Of a DNA stretch of 64,000 nucleotides, positions 19,144 through 27,494 are shown piece after piece. The DNA lies in NCBI RefSeq assembly GCF_000474215.1, contig NZ_BAUC01000023.1, forward strand, positions 1 to 64,000, in the 5' to 3' direction. The notes under the pieces are model-generated. The model did no database searches and was not told the origin of the DNA. It worked only from the letters and a program-made list of their open reading frames with translations. The stretch's first letter is position 1. Each line of letters begins with the position of its first letter. The stretch is from Edwardsiella hoshinae NBRC 105699 = ATCC 33379 (GTDB taxonomy: Bacteria; Pseudomonadota; Gammaproteobacteria; Enterobacterales; Enterobacteriaceae). The position numbers and the translations under genes are program-made.

Positions 19144-19917
19144 TCAACCGTCGGCAATGATTACGTCCACCCCTAAATCCAGCAGCGTGCGGTGATACGT
19201 TTCCGGGATGCGACTGTCGGTGATCAGCCGCTGGATCTGCGAGGCAGATCGAATAGTACAAAAACTTTTTCGCCCGAATTTGCTAGCATCAACGACGGCG
19301 ATAACTTCGCTGGCGACATCACACATCACCCGGTTGAGTTGCGCCTCACCACTGTGCGGTGTGGTAATACCGCATTCCAAATCAAAGCCATCAACGCCAA
19401 GAAATAAGCGGTCGAAGCGATACTGGCGCAACTGCTGTTCAGCGGCATGACCATACAGAGAATAAGAGTTGGAACGCACGTTCCCCCCTAAGACCAGCAC
19501 CTCTATCTGCTCATACCCCGTCAACTCACAGGCGATATTCAGAGCGTTGGTCATCACTACCAGATCACGATGCGCTTTGAGAAAGGGGGCGATCTGCGCG
19601 GTAGTCGAGCCCGAGTCGAGGATCAGGGTATCGCCATCCTGCACTAACGTTGCCGCGCAAGCAGCGATGCGCGATTTCACATCAAGATTCAGACGCCCCT
19701 TATCGTGCAGTGGCCGATCAAATACAAACTGTTGGTTGAGCATCGCGCCACCATAAGAGCGCAGGGCACACCCTTTGCGTTCCAGATAACGCAGATCGTT
19801 GCGGATAGTCACACTGGAGACACCGAAATGGTGGCGCAACTGCTCAACCCGCACACTCCCCTCCAAACATAACTGATCGATGATCTGTTCGCGGCGCTTT
19901 ACGGTATCGATGCCCAT
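19144..19917 (-). CDS. agaR: DeoR-family transcriptional repressor (AgaR-like)
   Basis: A DeoR-family regulator of 257 aa. The N-terminal winged helix reads RREQIIDQLCLEGSVRVEQL then FGVSSVTIRNDLRYLE, the classical DeoR signature. The C-terminal sugar-phosphate sensor shows LILDSGSTTAQIAPFL, VMTNALNIA, LGGNVR, FLGVDGFDLECGITT and DASKFGRKS. It closely resembles E. coli AgaR, which represses the aga genes until a hexosamine phosphate is present. It heads the locus, transcribed toward agaS, with a long upstream region carrying candidate CRP and operator sites. The effector is not determinable here. Confidence 0.88.
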   Translation of the reverse strand: MGIDTVKRREQIIDQLCLEGSVRVEQLRHHFGVSSVTIRNDLRYLERKGCALRSYGGAMLNQQFVFDRPLHDKGRLNLDVKSRIAACAATLVQDGDTLILDSGSTTAQIAPFLKAHRDLVVMTNALNIACELTGYEQIEVLVLGGNVRSNSYSLYGHAAEQQLRQYRFDRLFLGVDGFDLECGITTPHSGEAQLNRVMCDVASEVIAVVDASKFGRKSFCTIRSASQIQRLITDSRIPETYHRTLLDLGVDVIIADG

Positions 19918-20002
19918 GTCAGCCTCCAGGTGTAATCAATCACAGAGGTAACCGTTTTCATACGATGACCCGAGAATTACAACAAAGGAATACTGAGCAA
20001 GG

Positions 20003-20018
20003 TGTGATCACAGTTACA
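20003..20018. promoter_or_regulatory. Candidate CRP site upstream of agaR
   Basis: TGTGA-N6-TTACA (TGTGATCACAGTTACA), one base off the TGTGA-N6-TCACA consensus, 86 bases upstream of the agaR start. Catabolite activation of a PTS sugar locus would be expected. Assigned by pattern only. Confidence 0.45.
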
Positions 20019-20050
20019 GCTTGTTTTCCCGCCAGAAAGTGCCCCAAAAC

Positions 20051-20075
20051 CTTTCGCTTAGTTGCCAAGTGAAAG
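20051..20075. promoter_or_regulatory. Candidate AgaR operator
   Basis: CTTTCGCTT (20051-20059) and AAGTGAAAG (20067-20075) form an inverted repeat with one mismatch in nine pairs around a 7-base centre. E. coli AgaR sites are built from CTTTC-type repeats, so this is a plausible operator for autoregulation and operon control. Confidence 0.45.
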
Positions 20076-20439
20076 ATTTTCGGCGCTAGCACTTAAGTAA
20101 AAAAACGCTCAACAAACGTCCTTATCCCCTCCCGCAATTACTGAGCAAACGAAAGATCCATCAGATGAAAATGACGAATGAAAGTTACGTTGTCTAACCG
20201 ATGGAGATCACATTTTTGTTTTTTGCCGATCGATCATGCACACTACGTAAGACTTGGGATGACCGTACGGGCAACGGCACAGGCCAGCAATCGCCATCGG
20301 CGATCACCATAAGAGCCGTGATTGAAACGTGGACATGGCAAAGTCAGCCTTGTGATGGCGTTATCCTGTATTACTGATAGGGGAAGGCGGTGCCGCGCAT
20401 GGGGCAAGGCGCGGTCTAAGAGGATGCGGACGCGCCCGC

Positions 20440-20874
20440 TTAAGGCGCCGGAGGGATAAATAGCGCCGCCTGGCGGCTCTGTTCATGCCATAGACTTGTG
20501 ACGTGAGTGCGCGTCTGCGCCAGAAGCGCCTCACGGAAAGCGACCGCATCACCGATGCCGCGCTGTGGCCACAGCTCGGCTAACGCCGCTAGGCTGACGC
20601 CGACCACCACTTCACAGTGTGGGTGTTTATGGCACATCAATGCGGCGGCACGGAATGGCGGAGCGCCGAGAATATCCGCGACGATCACGACACCGTCGCC
20701 GCTATCCACCTGATGCAGCGCATCGCACATCATACGGCTCAGCATATTGCTGCTTATCCCATCGCTGAATTCCACGCTGATGCACTGGATTGGGCGCGTA
20801 CCCAACAGTTGCGTCAACGCCTTCATTATTCCACTACCGAAACCGCTATGACCGGCGAATACGATACCCAGCAT
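20440..20874 (-). CDS. yadI: Mannose-family PTS IIA protein (YadI-like)
   Basis: A stand-alone IIA domain of 144 aa. The N-terminus MLGIVFAGHSGFGSGI carries the phospho-accepting His9 in a canonical setting, and ISSNMLSRMMCDALHQVDSGDGV matches E. coli YadI almost exactly. The rest keeps the IIA fold (VIVADILGAPPFRAAALM). The start is the ATG at 20874 with GGAGAG upstream; the frame is open to 21027 but unrelated. It lies 195 bases downstream of yadH on the same strand. No sugar partner is known for YadI; here it lies beside a PTS locus whose own IIA gene is broken. Confidence 0.9.
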   Translation of the reverse strand: MLGIVFAGHSGFGSGIMKALTQLLGTRPIQCISVEFSDGISSNMLSRMMCDALHQVDSGDGVVIVADILGAPPFRAAALMCHKHPHCEVVVGVSLAALAELWPQRGIGDAVAFREALLAQTRTHVTSLWHEQSRQAALFIPPAP

Positions 20875-21069
20875 AGATCTCTCCCATTCACTCTGCACAT
20901 CGCCGCCAGACCATGCGGTTATGCTCAATAGACATGGTGTAGCAGGAAATGGCGACGCTGGCAGCAATCGCCGGCAACAGTGCGTCAGGAGTGTGAAGTT
21001 AGGCGGAAATGATGTATTTTGCAGCACCTACCCTGCGATCAGCGGCAGGTACTGCAAGATCTCGCATAA

Positions 21070-21840
21070 TCAACTGCGTAATCCGCGGCCTCGCTCGATA
21101 AGATACCAAGCCAAAAGATAGAGTCCGACGATAAAGCCCAGCAGAACGGCGAAGGTCTGCGCCAACGAGACGTCATGGATTCCTAGGAAGCCATAGCGGA
21201 AGCCACTGATCATGTAGACGATCGGGTTGAGCTTGGAGACCGCTTGCCAGAACGGCGGCAACAGGCTCAGGGCATAAAACACCCCGCCCAAATAGGTCAA
21301 TGGCGTCAACACAAAGGTTGGCACCAGGCTGATATCATCGAAAGTGCGCGCATATACCGCGTTGATCAATCCCCCCAAGGAGAACAGGATCGCGGTGCAC
21401 AGTAGCGTCATCACCACCACCAGCCAGCTGTTGACGACTAACGGGACAAAGAATAGAGAGACCAACGTCACCAGGAAGCCGACACATACGGCGCGAGCCA
21501 CCCCACCACCGACATAACCGGCGATGATCACATGGGTCGGCACCGGTGCCACCAGCAACTCCTCAATACTGCGTTGAAACTTAGCGCTAAAAAATGAAGC
21601 CGCTACGTTGGCATAAGCGTTGGTGATCACCGACATCATGATCAGTCCCGGCACGATAAACTGCATGTAGCTGAAGCCATGCATTTCGCCGATGCGCGAA
21701 CCGATCAGATTACCGAAGATGATGAAATACAAGGTCATGGTGATCACCGGTGGCACCAGGGTCTGCACCCAGATACGGGCGAAGCGATGAACCTCTTTAC
21801 TCCAGATGCTGCACAGCGCCACCCAGTACAAACGGCTCAT
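21070..21840 (-). CDS. yadH: ABC transporter permease (ABC-2 type, YadH)
   Basis: Six-helix ABC-2 permease of 256 aa that pairs with YadG. It matches E. coli YadH in length and layout: a short amphipathic N-terminus, then FARIWVQTLVPPVITMTLYFIIFG (in two parts), helices around 60-85 and 105-170, and a final helix near the C-terminus ending LIERGRGLRS. Its start overlaps the yadG stop by 4 bases. The transported substrate is unknown; the family includes polysaccharide and drug exporters. Confidence 0.93.
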   Translation of the reverse strand: MSRLYWVALCSIWSKEVHRFARIWVQTLVPPVITMTLYFIIFGNLIGSRIGEMHGFSYMQFIVPGLIMMSVITNAYANVAASFFSAKFQRSIEELLVAPVPTHVIIAGYVGGGVARAVCVGFLVTLVSLFFVPLVVNSWLVVVMTLLCTAILFSLGGLINAVYARTFDDISLVPTFVLTPLTYLGGVFYALSLLPPFWQAVSKLNPIVYMISGFRYGFLGIHDVSLAQTFAVLLGFIVGLYLLAWYLIERGRGLRS

Positions 21841-22763
21841 GACTGCGTCTCCTGTTCGTCGTTGAGCAATGATACAAACAACTCCTCCAACCGGTTAGCC
21901 TTGTTACGCATACTCAATACTTGGATCCCCTGAGCGCTCAGCTGGCTGAACAGGCCATTCAGTCCCTGCTCACGTAATACCTCAACCTCCAAGGTGGTGG
22001 TATCGCACAACTGATAACGGTACCCCTCCAGACGGGGTAACGGGCTCTTCGACGCCAGGTCGAGGATAAAGGTTTCTGACTCAAGCTTGGCCAGCAATGC
22101 CTTCATTGAGGTGTTCTCCACCAGTTGACCATGCTGAATGATGCCGATGTTGCGACACAGCATCTCCGCCTCTTCCAGATAGTGGGTAGTAAGAATGATG
22201 GTGGTTCCCTGAGCGTTCAGCTCCTTGAGAAAACCCCACATGGCGCGACGTAGCTCAATATCGACCCCGGCGGTCGGCTCATCGAGGATCAACAGTTTTG
22301 GCTGGTGCATCAGCGCGCGAGCGATCATCAGACGGCGCTTCATCCCGCCTGATAACATGCGCGCGCGTTCATTACGCTTTTGCCACAGATCTAACTGGCT
22401 CAGATAGCGCTCGGCACGTTGCATGGCTTCATGACGCGTCACCCCGTAATAGCCCGCCTGATTCACCACGATCTGCAACACCGTCTCGAATGGGTTAAAG
22501 TTGAACTCCTGCGGTACCAAGCCTAATTGGCGCTTGGCATTGACCAGATCGCGATCGATATCGTAGCCAAACACGCTCACTTGCCCGCTGCTTTTGTTAA
22601 CCAGCGAACTAATGATACCAATGGTGGTCGATTTTCCTGCGCCGTTCGGCCCTAACAACGCATAGAAGTCGCCGGCCTCGACGGTTAAATCAATGCCGCG
22701 CAGCGCCTGAACGCCGCCGGCATAGGTTTTGGTGAGCTGTGATAGCTCGAGAGCATTAGTCAT
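21837..22763 (-). CDS. yadG: ABC transporter ATP-binding protein (YadG)
   Basis: ATPase of the YadGH exporter, 308 aa as in E. coli. Walker A is GPNGAGKST, the signature is LSGGMKRRL, Walker B is LLILDEPTAGVD and the switch His is in LTTHYLEEAEML. The C-terminal 80 residues are the DUF4162-like tail typical of this subfamily (EVEVLREQGLNGLF). It is the first gene of the yadGH pair, and the upstream 212 bases separate it divergently from the CreB-like regulator. Confidence 0.95.
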   Translation of the reverse strand: MTNALELSQLTKTYAGGVQALRGIDLTVEAGDFYALLGPNGAGKSTTIGIISSLVNKSSGQVSVFGYDIDRDLVNAKRQLGLVPQEFNFNPFETVLQIVVNQAGYYGVTRHEAMQRAERYLSQLDLWQKRNERARMLSGGMKRRLMIARALMHQPKLLILDEPTAGVDIELRRAMWGFLKELNAQGTTIILTTHYLEEAEMLCRNIGIIQHGQLVENTSMKALLAKLESETFILDLASKSPLPRLEGYRYQLCDTTTLEVEVLREQGLNGLFSQLSAQGIQVLSMRNKANRLEELFVSLLNDEQETQS

Positions 22764-22975
22764 GGCGATGGGTCAACCTTACGTCAAGCGTTTTGCTTTG
22801 GAAGTGACAGGGTAAGCATCGACTCGCTCCGCAAGCGCGGCAAAACGGCGCACTCCGTAAGCGAAGACGGTATAATTATATGTTACATGGCGTAGCGGGT
22901 GAAATCACGCGACTGCCACCGGTGGACGTACTTTGCTATGATGCAATGATTCATTGCTGTCGTGGAAGACATCCT

Positions 22976-23659
22976 GTGCCACCGTTAATTTGGCTTATCG
23001 AAGATCGGGCCGACGTCGCCGACTCGCTGATTTATACGTTGGAAACGGAAGGGTTTAACGTATGCTGGTTTAGTCACCGCCAGCCAGCCCTTGACGCCCT
23101 GAAACAACAAACCCCGCAATTGATTATCGTGCACACCGCACTCCCCGATGGCTGTGGCATCGATCTGGGACGGGTGCTCCAAGCACGCCATCCGGCGCTA
23201 CCATTGCTGTTCTTGGCCGACAATGGCGAACAGTTAACACAAATCAGCGCCGAAGCGCCGCCGCACAGCAATGCCATCGCCGCCCCCTTCTCCGCACGCG
23301 AAGTCTGTGCTCGCCTGCGTACCCTGCTACAACACCCGGATAAAACCCGTGCCAGAGCAACGCGCCTGGAGTGCTATGGCGACTTCACGCTCAATGAAGC
23401 GCGTCACTGTGCTCACTACTGTGGCCACGCCTTACAGCTCACGCGCGCGGAATACGTCTTGTTAAAAACATTGTTACAAAATCAAGGTAAGGTGCTCAAT
23501 CGCCGCCAACTGACCGACCTGCTACCACCGTTGAATGAGAAGAGCGGTGAGCGCTGTATCGATCATCATCTCAAGATGTTACGCGCCAAACTACAACGCA
23601 TCACACCGCGTGCCATCCCCTTAAAAACGCATCATGGCGTCGGGTTTAGCATCGAGTGA
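22976..23659 (+). CDS. Orphan CreB-like response regulator with a degenerate receiver
   Basis: A two-domain OmpR/PhoB-type regulator of 227 aa, closest in layout to CreB (229 aa). The receiver keeps the acidic pair (LIEDR, Glu9-Asp10) but the phospho-accepting Asp is His53 (IIVHTALPD), the conserved Thr/Ser is Ala81 (LFLAD) and the conserved Lys is Ala103 (AAPFSAREVCAR), so normal aspartyl phosphorylation looks impossible. The winged helix is complete (LQLTRAEYVLLKTLLQNQGK, LKMLRAKL, KTHHGVGFS). I chose the GTG at 22976, with GGAAG seven bases upstream, because it matches the CreB N-terminus; ATG codons at 22946 and 22880 are alternatives. No sensor kinase lies nearby. It is not present between yadG and can in E. 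coli. Regulated genes are unknown. Confidence 0.8.
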   Translation: MPPLIWLIEDRADVADSLIYTLETEGFNVCWFSHRQPALDALKQQTPQLIIVHTALPDGCGIDLGRVLQARHPALPLLFLADNGEQLTQISAEAPPHSNAIAAPFSAREVCARLRTLLQHPDKTRARATRLECYGDFTLNEARHCAHYCGHALQLTRAEYVLLKTLLQNQGKVLNRRQLTDLLPPLNEKSGERCIDHHLKMLRAKLQRITPRAIPLKTHHGVGFSIE

Positions 23660-23747
23660 GCGGCATGGCGCGCGCCACTGTTCCGATTTCCAAAGCGGAC
23701 GGATTGGCCTATATTAGCGTCTTTCCTGTTACAGATGATTAACCCTG

Positions 23748-24410
23748 ATGAAAGAAATCGAGAGACTGATCGCGAATAACCAGGCCTGGTCGCAGCAGGT
23801 GAAGAAGGACAATCCTAACTTCTTTACCAAACTGGCCGAATCCCAGCGTCCACGCTTTCTCTGGATCGGCTGCTCGGATAGCCGTGTCCCGGCGGAACAG
23901 CTAACCGGTCTACAACCGGGGGAATTATTTGTACACCGTAACGTCGCCAATCTGGTCATCCATACCGATCTGAACTGCCTGTCCGTGGTGCAGTATGCGG
24001 TCGACGTGCTGCAAGTCGAACACATCATCATTTGCGGTCACTTGGGCTGTGGTGGGGTCGAAGCGGCGATTACCAACCCGGAACTGGGGCTGATTAACAA
24101 CTGGCTGCTGCATATCCGCGATATCTGGTACAAGCACAGCACGCTGCTGGGCGAATTGCCGCCGGAGAAACGGATGGATACATTGTGCGAGCTAAATGTC
24201 ATCGAACAGGTGTATAACCTGGGCCACTCTACCATTCTGCAATCGGCTTGGACGCGCGGGCAGAAGGTGATGATCCATGGCTGGGTCTACGGCCTACAGG
24301 ATGGACGTTTGCACGATCTGGACATCACCACCACCAGCCGCGAGAGTCTGGAACTGCGCTATCGCAACGCAATGGCAAAACTGCTACAGCAACAGGTGCA
24401 GGAAGGGTAA
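23748..24410 (+). CDS. can: Beta-class carbonic anhydrase (Can)
   Basis: Interconverts CO2 and bicarbonate, which is essential in air for biosynthetic carboxylations. The zinc-site residues are visible: Cys42, Asp44 and Arg46 in GCSDSR, then the His and Cys in [12 protein letters not shown]. It is 220 aa, the E. coli length. The start is the ATG at 23748 giving [11 protein letters not shown]. It converges on hpt, with a bidirectional terminator between them. Confidence 0.97.
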   Translation: MKEIERLIANNQAWSQQVKKDNPNFFTKLAESQRPRFLWIGCSDSRVPAEQLTGLQPGELFVHRNVANLVIHTDLNCLSVVQYAVDVLQVEHIIICGHLGCGGVEAAITNPELGLINNWLLHIRDIWYKHSTLLGELPPEKRMDTLCELNVIEQVYNLGHSTILQSAWTRGQKVMIHGWVYGLQDGRLHDLDITTTSRESLELRYRNAMAKLLQQQVQEG

Positions 24411-24510
24411 GACGACGGCCAGCGTGGCCAAGAAAAAAACGCTGTCCGGTCAACGGATTAATTGTGCAGCGTCAACGGACTATTTCCCGTACGATCCGGG
24501 GGGCGGTGAG

Positions 24511-24536
24511 CAAAAGGCGACCTAGGCCGCCTTTTG
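24511..24536. terminator. Bidirectional terminator between can and hpt
   Basis: CAAAAGGCG (24511-24519) pairs with CGCCTTTTG (24528-24536) around an 8-base loop, giving a T-tract on each strand. It serves the convergent can and hpt transcripts. Confidence 0.7.
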
Positions 24537-24563
24537 CGTATCTGAAGATGATAACCGTTACGC

Positions 24564-25100
24564 TCACGCTTCCAGCATGATGACCTTGCCGATATAGGGC
24601 AAGTAACGATAACGCTGGGCGTAATCGATGCCGAAGCCAACCACGAACTCATCGGGGATCGAGAAACCGATATACTCGACCGGCACCTCTACCTCACGGC
24701 GGCTCGGCTTATCCAGTAAGGTACAGATAGCCAACGAGTTCGGACCACGCAGGCTGAACAGCTCACGGACCTTACTCAGGGTATTCCCGGAGTCGATGAT
24801 GTCTTCGACGATCAACACGTCTTTATCGCGGATATCTTCATCCAGATCTTTGAGGATCTTCACATCGCGTGAGCTGTTCATGGCATTGCCATAGCTGGAG
24901 GCCGTCAGGAAGTCGACTTCATGCGGTACGCTGATCTGGCGGCACAAGTCGGCCATAAAAATGAAGGAGCCGCGCAGCAGCCCCACCAACACCAGCTCTT
25001 TGCCACTGTTACAGTAACGTTCGGAAATCTGGCGTCCCAGTTCGGCTACGCGTGCCTTGATCTCATCTTCCGAGATCATGACTTCTACGGTATGTTTCAT
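24564..25100 (-). CDS. hpt: Hypoxanthine phosphoribosyltransferase
   Basis: Purine salvage enzyme converting hypoxanthine (and guanine less well) with PRPP to the nucleotide. The PRPP loop [17 protein letters not shown] is present, together with [15 protein letters not shown] and [10 protein letters not shown]. The ATG at 25100 gives MKHTVEVMI and 178 aa, matching the E. coli protein; the frame runs upstream to 25256 but that extension is not conserved. In E. coli gcd and cueO follow on this side; here the next gene is yacC. Confidence 0.96.
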   Translation of the reverse strand: MKHTVEVMISEDEIKARVAELGRQISERYCNSGKELVLVGLLRGSFIFMADLCRQISVPHEVDFLTASSYGNAMNSSRDVKILKDLDEDIRDKDVLIVEDIIDSGNTLSKVRELFSLRGPNSLAICTLLDKPSRREVEVPVEYIGFSIPDEFVVGFGIDYAQRYRYLPYIGKVIMLEA

Positions 25101-25388
25101 CGCTTTTACCTTGCGTATGTGCCGTCGCGCGTGGACGGCAAAATCAACCTGCCCTGTACCGACGGGCCTTCCCGCCCAAGGGCACAAAACAGCGCGTCTT
25201 GTTAAGGGCGCAGAGTATAGCAGGCTAAAGGGGCTTCTTAAACGGTTGCGCGTCACCTGACGACCTAGGAAAAGATACCCCTATCTAATAAATTATTCAT
25301 ATCGCATATTAAAAATGAATATCAGGCTGTAGCCTGGACGGTGAAATATGATACCGTCATAGCACAATAACAAACTGTGTTTCCCAGT

Positions 25389-25736
25389 ATGAAAAAATCC
25401 TCGCTGCTGTTACTGCTGTTGGGCTTATTAAGTTTTACCACATCCAGTCAGGCGCTCGATGAGATGCAGGCGGAAGACTTGGCTGACTTGACCGCGATAT
25501 TCGTCTATTTAAAAAATGATTGTGGTTATCATGAACTGCCTAATAGCCAGATTAAGCGAGCTATTGTCTTTTTCGCCAGCCGTAACGGCTGGGATATGAG
25601 TAATTACAATACCAAAAAGATGAAGAAACTGGGCGAGGAGAGTTACCACGATTTAAGTCGTATCGCCATGCCGTTGGAAAGCAAATGCAAATACCTGGCG
25701 CGCGACTCATTAGGCTTGCTCGCCTACGCCAACTAG
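25389..25736 (+). CDS. yacC: YacC, exported PulS/OutS-like protein
   Basis: A 115-aa secreted protein: signal peptide (MKKSSLLLLLLGLLSFTTSSQA), then a mature domain with LKNDCGYHELPNSQIKRAIVFFA and LESKCKYLARDSLGLLAY, matching E. coli YacC. The family is related to the PulS/OutS pilotins that help type II secretion secretins reach the outer membrane, but there is no lipobox cysteine here. The two cysteines probably form a disulfide. No secretion genes are adjacent, so the role is unproven. The upstream 120 bases are AT-rich and carry a GACGGT/ACCGTC inverted repeat. Confidence 0.88.
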   Translation: MKKSSLLLLLLGLLSFTTSSQALDEMQAEDLADLTAIFVYLKNDCGYHELPNSQIKRAIVFFASRNGWDMSNYNTKKMKKLGEESYHDLSRIAMPLESKCKYLARDSLGLLAYAN

Positions 25737-25770
25737 CATCTCCCCAGCAACAGAGCAACACGGGAGATGC
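25736..25770 (+). terminator. Inverted repeat after yacC
   Basis: GCATCTCCC (25736-25744) pairs with GGGAGATGC (25762-25770) across 17 bases, beginning in the yacC stop codon. There is no T-run. It may be a weak or Rho-assisted terminator or an mRNA-stabilising stem. Confidence 0.4.
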
Positions 25771-26095
25771 ATCCCAAGTAGCAACAAAAGGCGTAACCCA
25801 TGCGCTGAGCCGCCCCCTCACCACGCTAACCTCGATGCTCGGCGTGAGGTATCGCTATTCGAGCTCGCTTCCACGGCTCGCCCCTCTTCTCTCCAGCCTG
25901 CCGCTGGGCCATCGCCCCACCCTCGACTCGGGCGCGATAGTTGTGCCGTCTATTGCTAGCGCCGCTCGCCTACCCTGCGTCATTCCCGCCAGCGCGTATG
26001 GATGGCAAGGTGAAATCATTTCATCACGCACCGTCTGTCGCCTGGGACGAAACATGTTACAGTCATCGACGCGGCCGAGCACAGGGAGGATCGCC
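25771..26095. other. Intergenic stretch between yacC and yddG
   Basis: No gene seen; the open frame extending yddG upstream to 25685 shows no protein similarity. Notable elements are a perfect TGAAATCATTTCA palindrome at 26011-26023 and the yddG ribosome-binding site AGGGAGGA at 26083-26090. In E. coli, speE and speD follow yacC; nothing of them is visible here. Confidence 0.6.
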
Positions 26096-26992
26096 ATGCA
26101 ACAACGCGCCACATTATGGGGTGTCTGCGCCATTCTATTATGGAGTATGAGCGTCGCGCTGACGCGTAGCTTGGCCGAGGCATTCGGACCGACCGGCGCC
26201 GGCGCCGCGATTTACACCCTCAGCGGCGTGCTAGTGTGGTGTACGGCGGGCGCGCCCAGTGTGCGCGGCCAACCGCTCGGCTATCTGTTGGGGTGCGGCG
26301 CGCTGTTCGTGTTCTATATGGTGGCATTCGCTCTCGCTATCGGCCTGGCGCACAGCCATACTCAGACCTTGGAGTTGGGACTGATCAACTACCTATGGCC
26401 AAGCCTCACACTGCTGTTCGCCGTCCCCCTATTGGGATTACGCGTACGTTGGTGGCTGTGGCCCGGCGTACTGCTGGCGTTCTCCGGCGTGGTGTGGGTG
26501 GTCGGCGGCAGTGGTGACATCACACCCGCGGCACTGCTGCACAATCTTGGCAGCAACCCGCTCGCCTATGGCTTGGCCTTCGCCGCCGCCTTCGCCTGGG
26601 CCCTCTATTCGAATCTGCTACGCCGTTACCATCCGAGCCGTAGTGCCTTACCGCTGTTCCTGCTGGTCACCGCCCTCGGTCTGTGGCTACTGTGGCTGAC
26701 GACGCCACAGCCATCGGTACGCCTCGATGGGACGGCGCTAGGCGAACTGCTGTTGATGGGCGGGAGTACCGCCATCGCCTATCTCTGCTGGGATCAAGCA
26801 ATGAAAAAGGGCAACGCCACGCTGGTCGCCGCCCTCTCTTACTTCACCCCGCTGCTCTCCATCGCCATCGCGGCATTCTGGCTGGCGGCACCGACGCCCG
26901 CCAGCCTGTGGTCCGGCGTCGGCCTGGTTGTCATCGGATCACTCTTATGCTGGAGCGCCAGCCGCCAGCGCGCCGTTAACGCCGCAGAATGA
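26096..26992 (+). CDS. yddG: Aromatic amino acid exporter YddG (EamA/DMT superfamily)
   Basis: Ten-helix drug/metabolite transporter similar to E. coli YddG, which exports aromatic amino acids. Two EamA repeats are visible. Diagnostic stretches are [33 protein letters not shown] and [17 protein letters not shown]. The ATG at 26096, after AGGGAGGA, gives 298 aa (E. coli 293). The 3' end overlaps the convergent yacL by 17 bases. This is not the E. coli position of yddG, so the gene has moved relative to that genome. Confidence 0.85.
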   Translation: MQQRATLWGVCAILLWSMSVALTRSLAEAFGPTGAGAAIYTLSGVLVWCTAGAPSVRGQPLGYLLGCGALFVFYMVAFALAIGLAHSHTQTLELGLINYLWPSLTLLFAVPLLGLRVRWWLWPGVLLAFSGVVWVVGGSGDITPAALLHNLGSNPLAYGLAFAAAFAWALYSNLLRRYHPSRSALPLFLLVTALGLWLLWLTTPQPSVRLDGTALGELLLMGGSTAIAYLCWDQAMKKGNATLVAALSYFTPLLSIAIAAFWLAAPTPASLWSGVGLVVIGSLLCWSASRQRAVNAAE

Positions 26993-27338
26993 AGCTCCGA
27001 TAGCGTGCCAACACCTGTAGGAAATCCTCCAGACCGCACAACGAGAGACTCTCCTCATCGTAGTAACGCATGCCTTCGTCCAACTCATCCCCCTCCAGGG
27101 CCAGTTGGTTGGCTCGTATCATCACCTCTTCGCTATCCAGCCACAGGGTGTACTCATGCCCCACTCGCTGCCATTGCCGTTCGCTGCCTTTCAGCTCGGC
27201 TGCCGCCTGCTCGATCTGCGCCACCAGAGCCAAATCGCCTTTCACCTCTTCATTGAGCCAATGGCCTACGGCCTCATGTCCCATGGAGAACACGGCGACC
27301 ACTTGGCCGCCAATATCGTGGCGAAATTCATAATCCAC
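26976..27338 (-). CDS. yacL: YacL (UPF0231) family protein
   Basis: A conserved 120-aa cytoplasmic protein with no assigned function. It matches E. coli YacL in length and in the blocks [46 protein letters not shown] (in part) and [15 protein letters not shown]. In E. coli it also lies just upstream of the acnB region. It is very acidic overall. Its end overlaps yddG on the other strand. Confidence 0.93.
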   Translation of the reverse strand: MDYEFRHDIGGQVVAVFSMGHEAVGHWLNEEVKGDLALVAQIEQAAAELKGSERQWQRVGHEYTLWLDSEEVMIRANQLALEGDELDEGMRYYDEESLSLCGLEDFLQVLARYRSFILRR

Positions 27339-27430
27339 AGCCAGTCCCTCCTTTACTACCCCGCAAGGGGACGTTTTTTTAGTGTAAACCAGCGCGGTGA
27401 GATCGCCTGAAATCCGCGTCGCAATCTACA

Positions 27431-27460
27431 AAAAATAACGCGGAGGCCATGGCCTCCGCG
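27431..27460 (-). terminator. Terminator of yebE-like gene
   Basis: CGCGGAGGCCATGGCCTCCGCG (22 bases, 27439-27460; shown as two arms CGCGGAGGCC and GGCCTCCGCG) is a perfect palindrome, followed on the minus strand by TTATTTTTT. It lies about 35 bases past the stop of the DUF533 gene and upstream of yacL. Confidence 0.75.
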
Positions 27461-27494
27461 TGGTGTATCGCCGCGCGATTTCAGCAAAAATCGC

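Larger units (their letters stand above)
19918..20439. promoter_or_regulatory. 522-base intergenic region upstream of agaR
   Basis: No convincing gene is present (a 63-codon frame at 20361-20552 overlaps yadI and has no support). It is AT-richer than its surroundings. The half next to agaR holds a CRP-like site at 20003-20018, a CTTTC/GAAAG inverted repeat at 20051-20075, an ACTTAAGT palindrome at 20091-20098 and three further GAAAG/GAAAA boxes near 20151, 20167 and 20180. A small ATCGCC/GGCGAT inverted repeat lies near 20290. It is most likely the control region of the aga locus. Confidence 0.6.

Noticed and set aside
20361-20552. A 63-codon basic minus-strand frame downstream of yadI
   Set aside because: Overlaps yadI, Arg-rich, no ribosome-binding site.
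25685-26095. N-terminal extension of yddG of about 137 codons
   Set aside because: No similarity to transporters, overlaps yacC, and a strong ribosome-binding site precedes the internal ATG at 26096.
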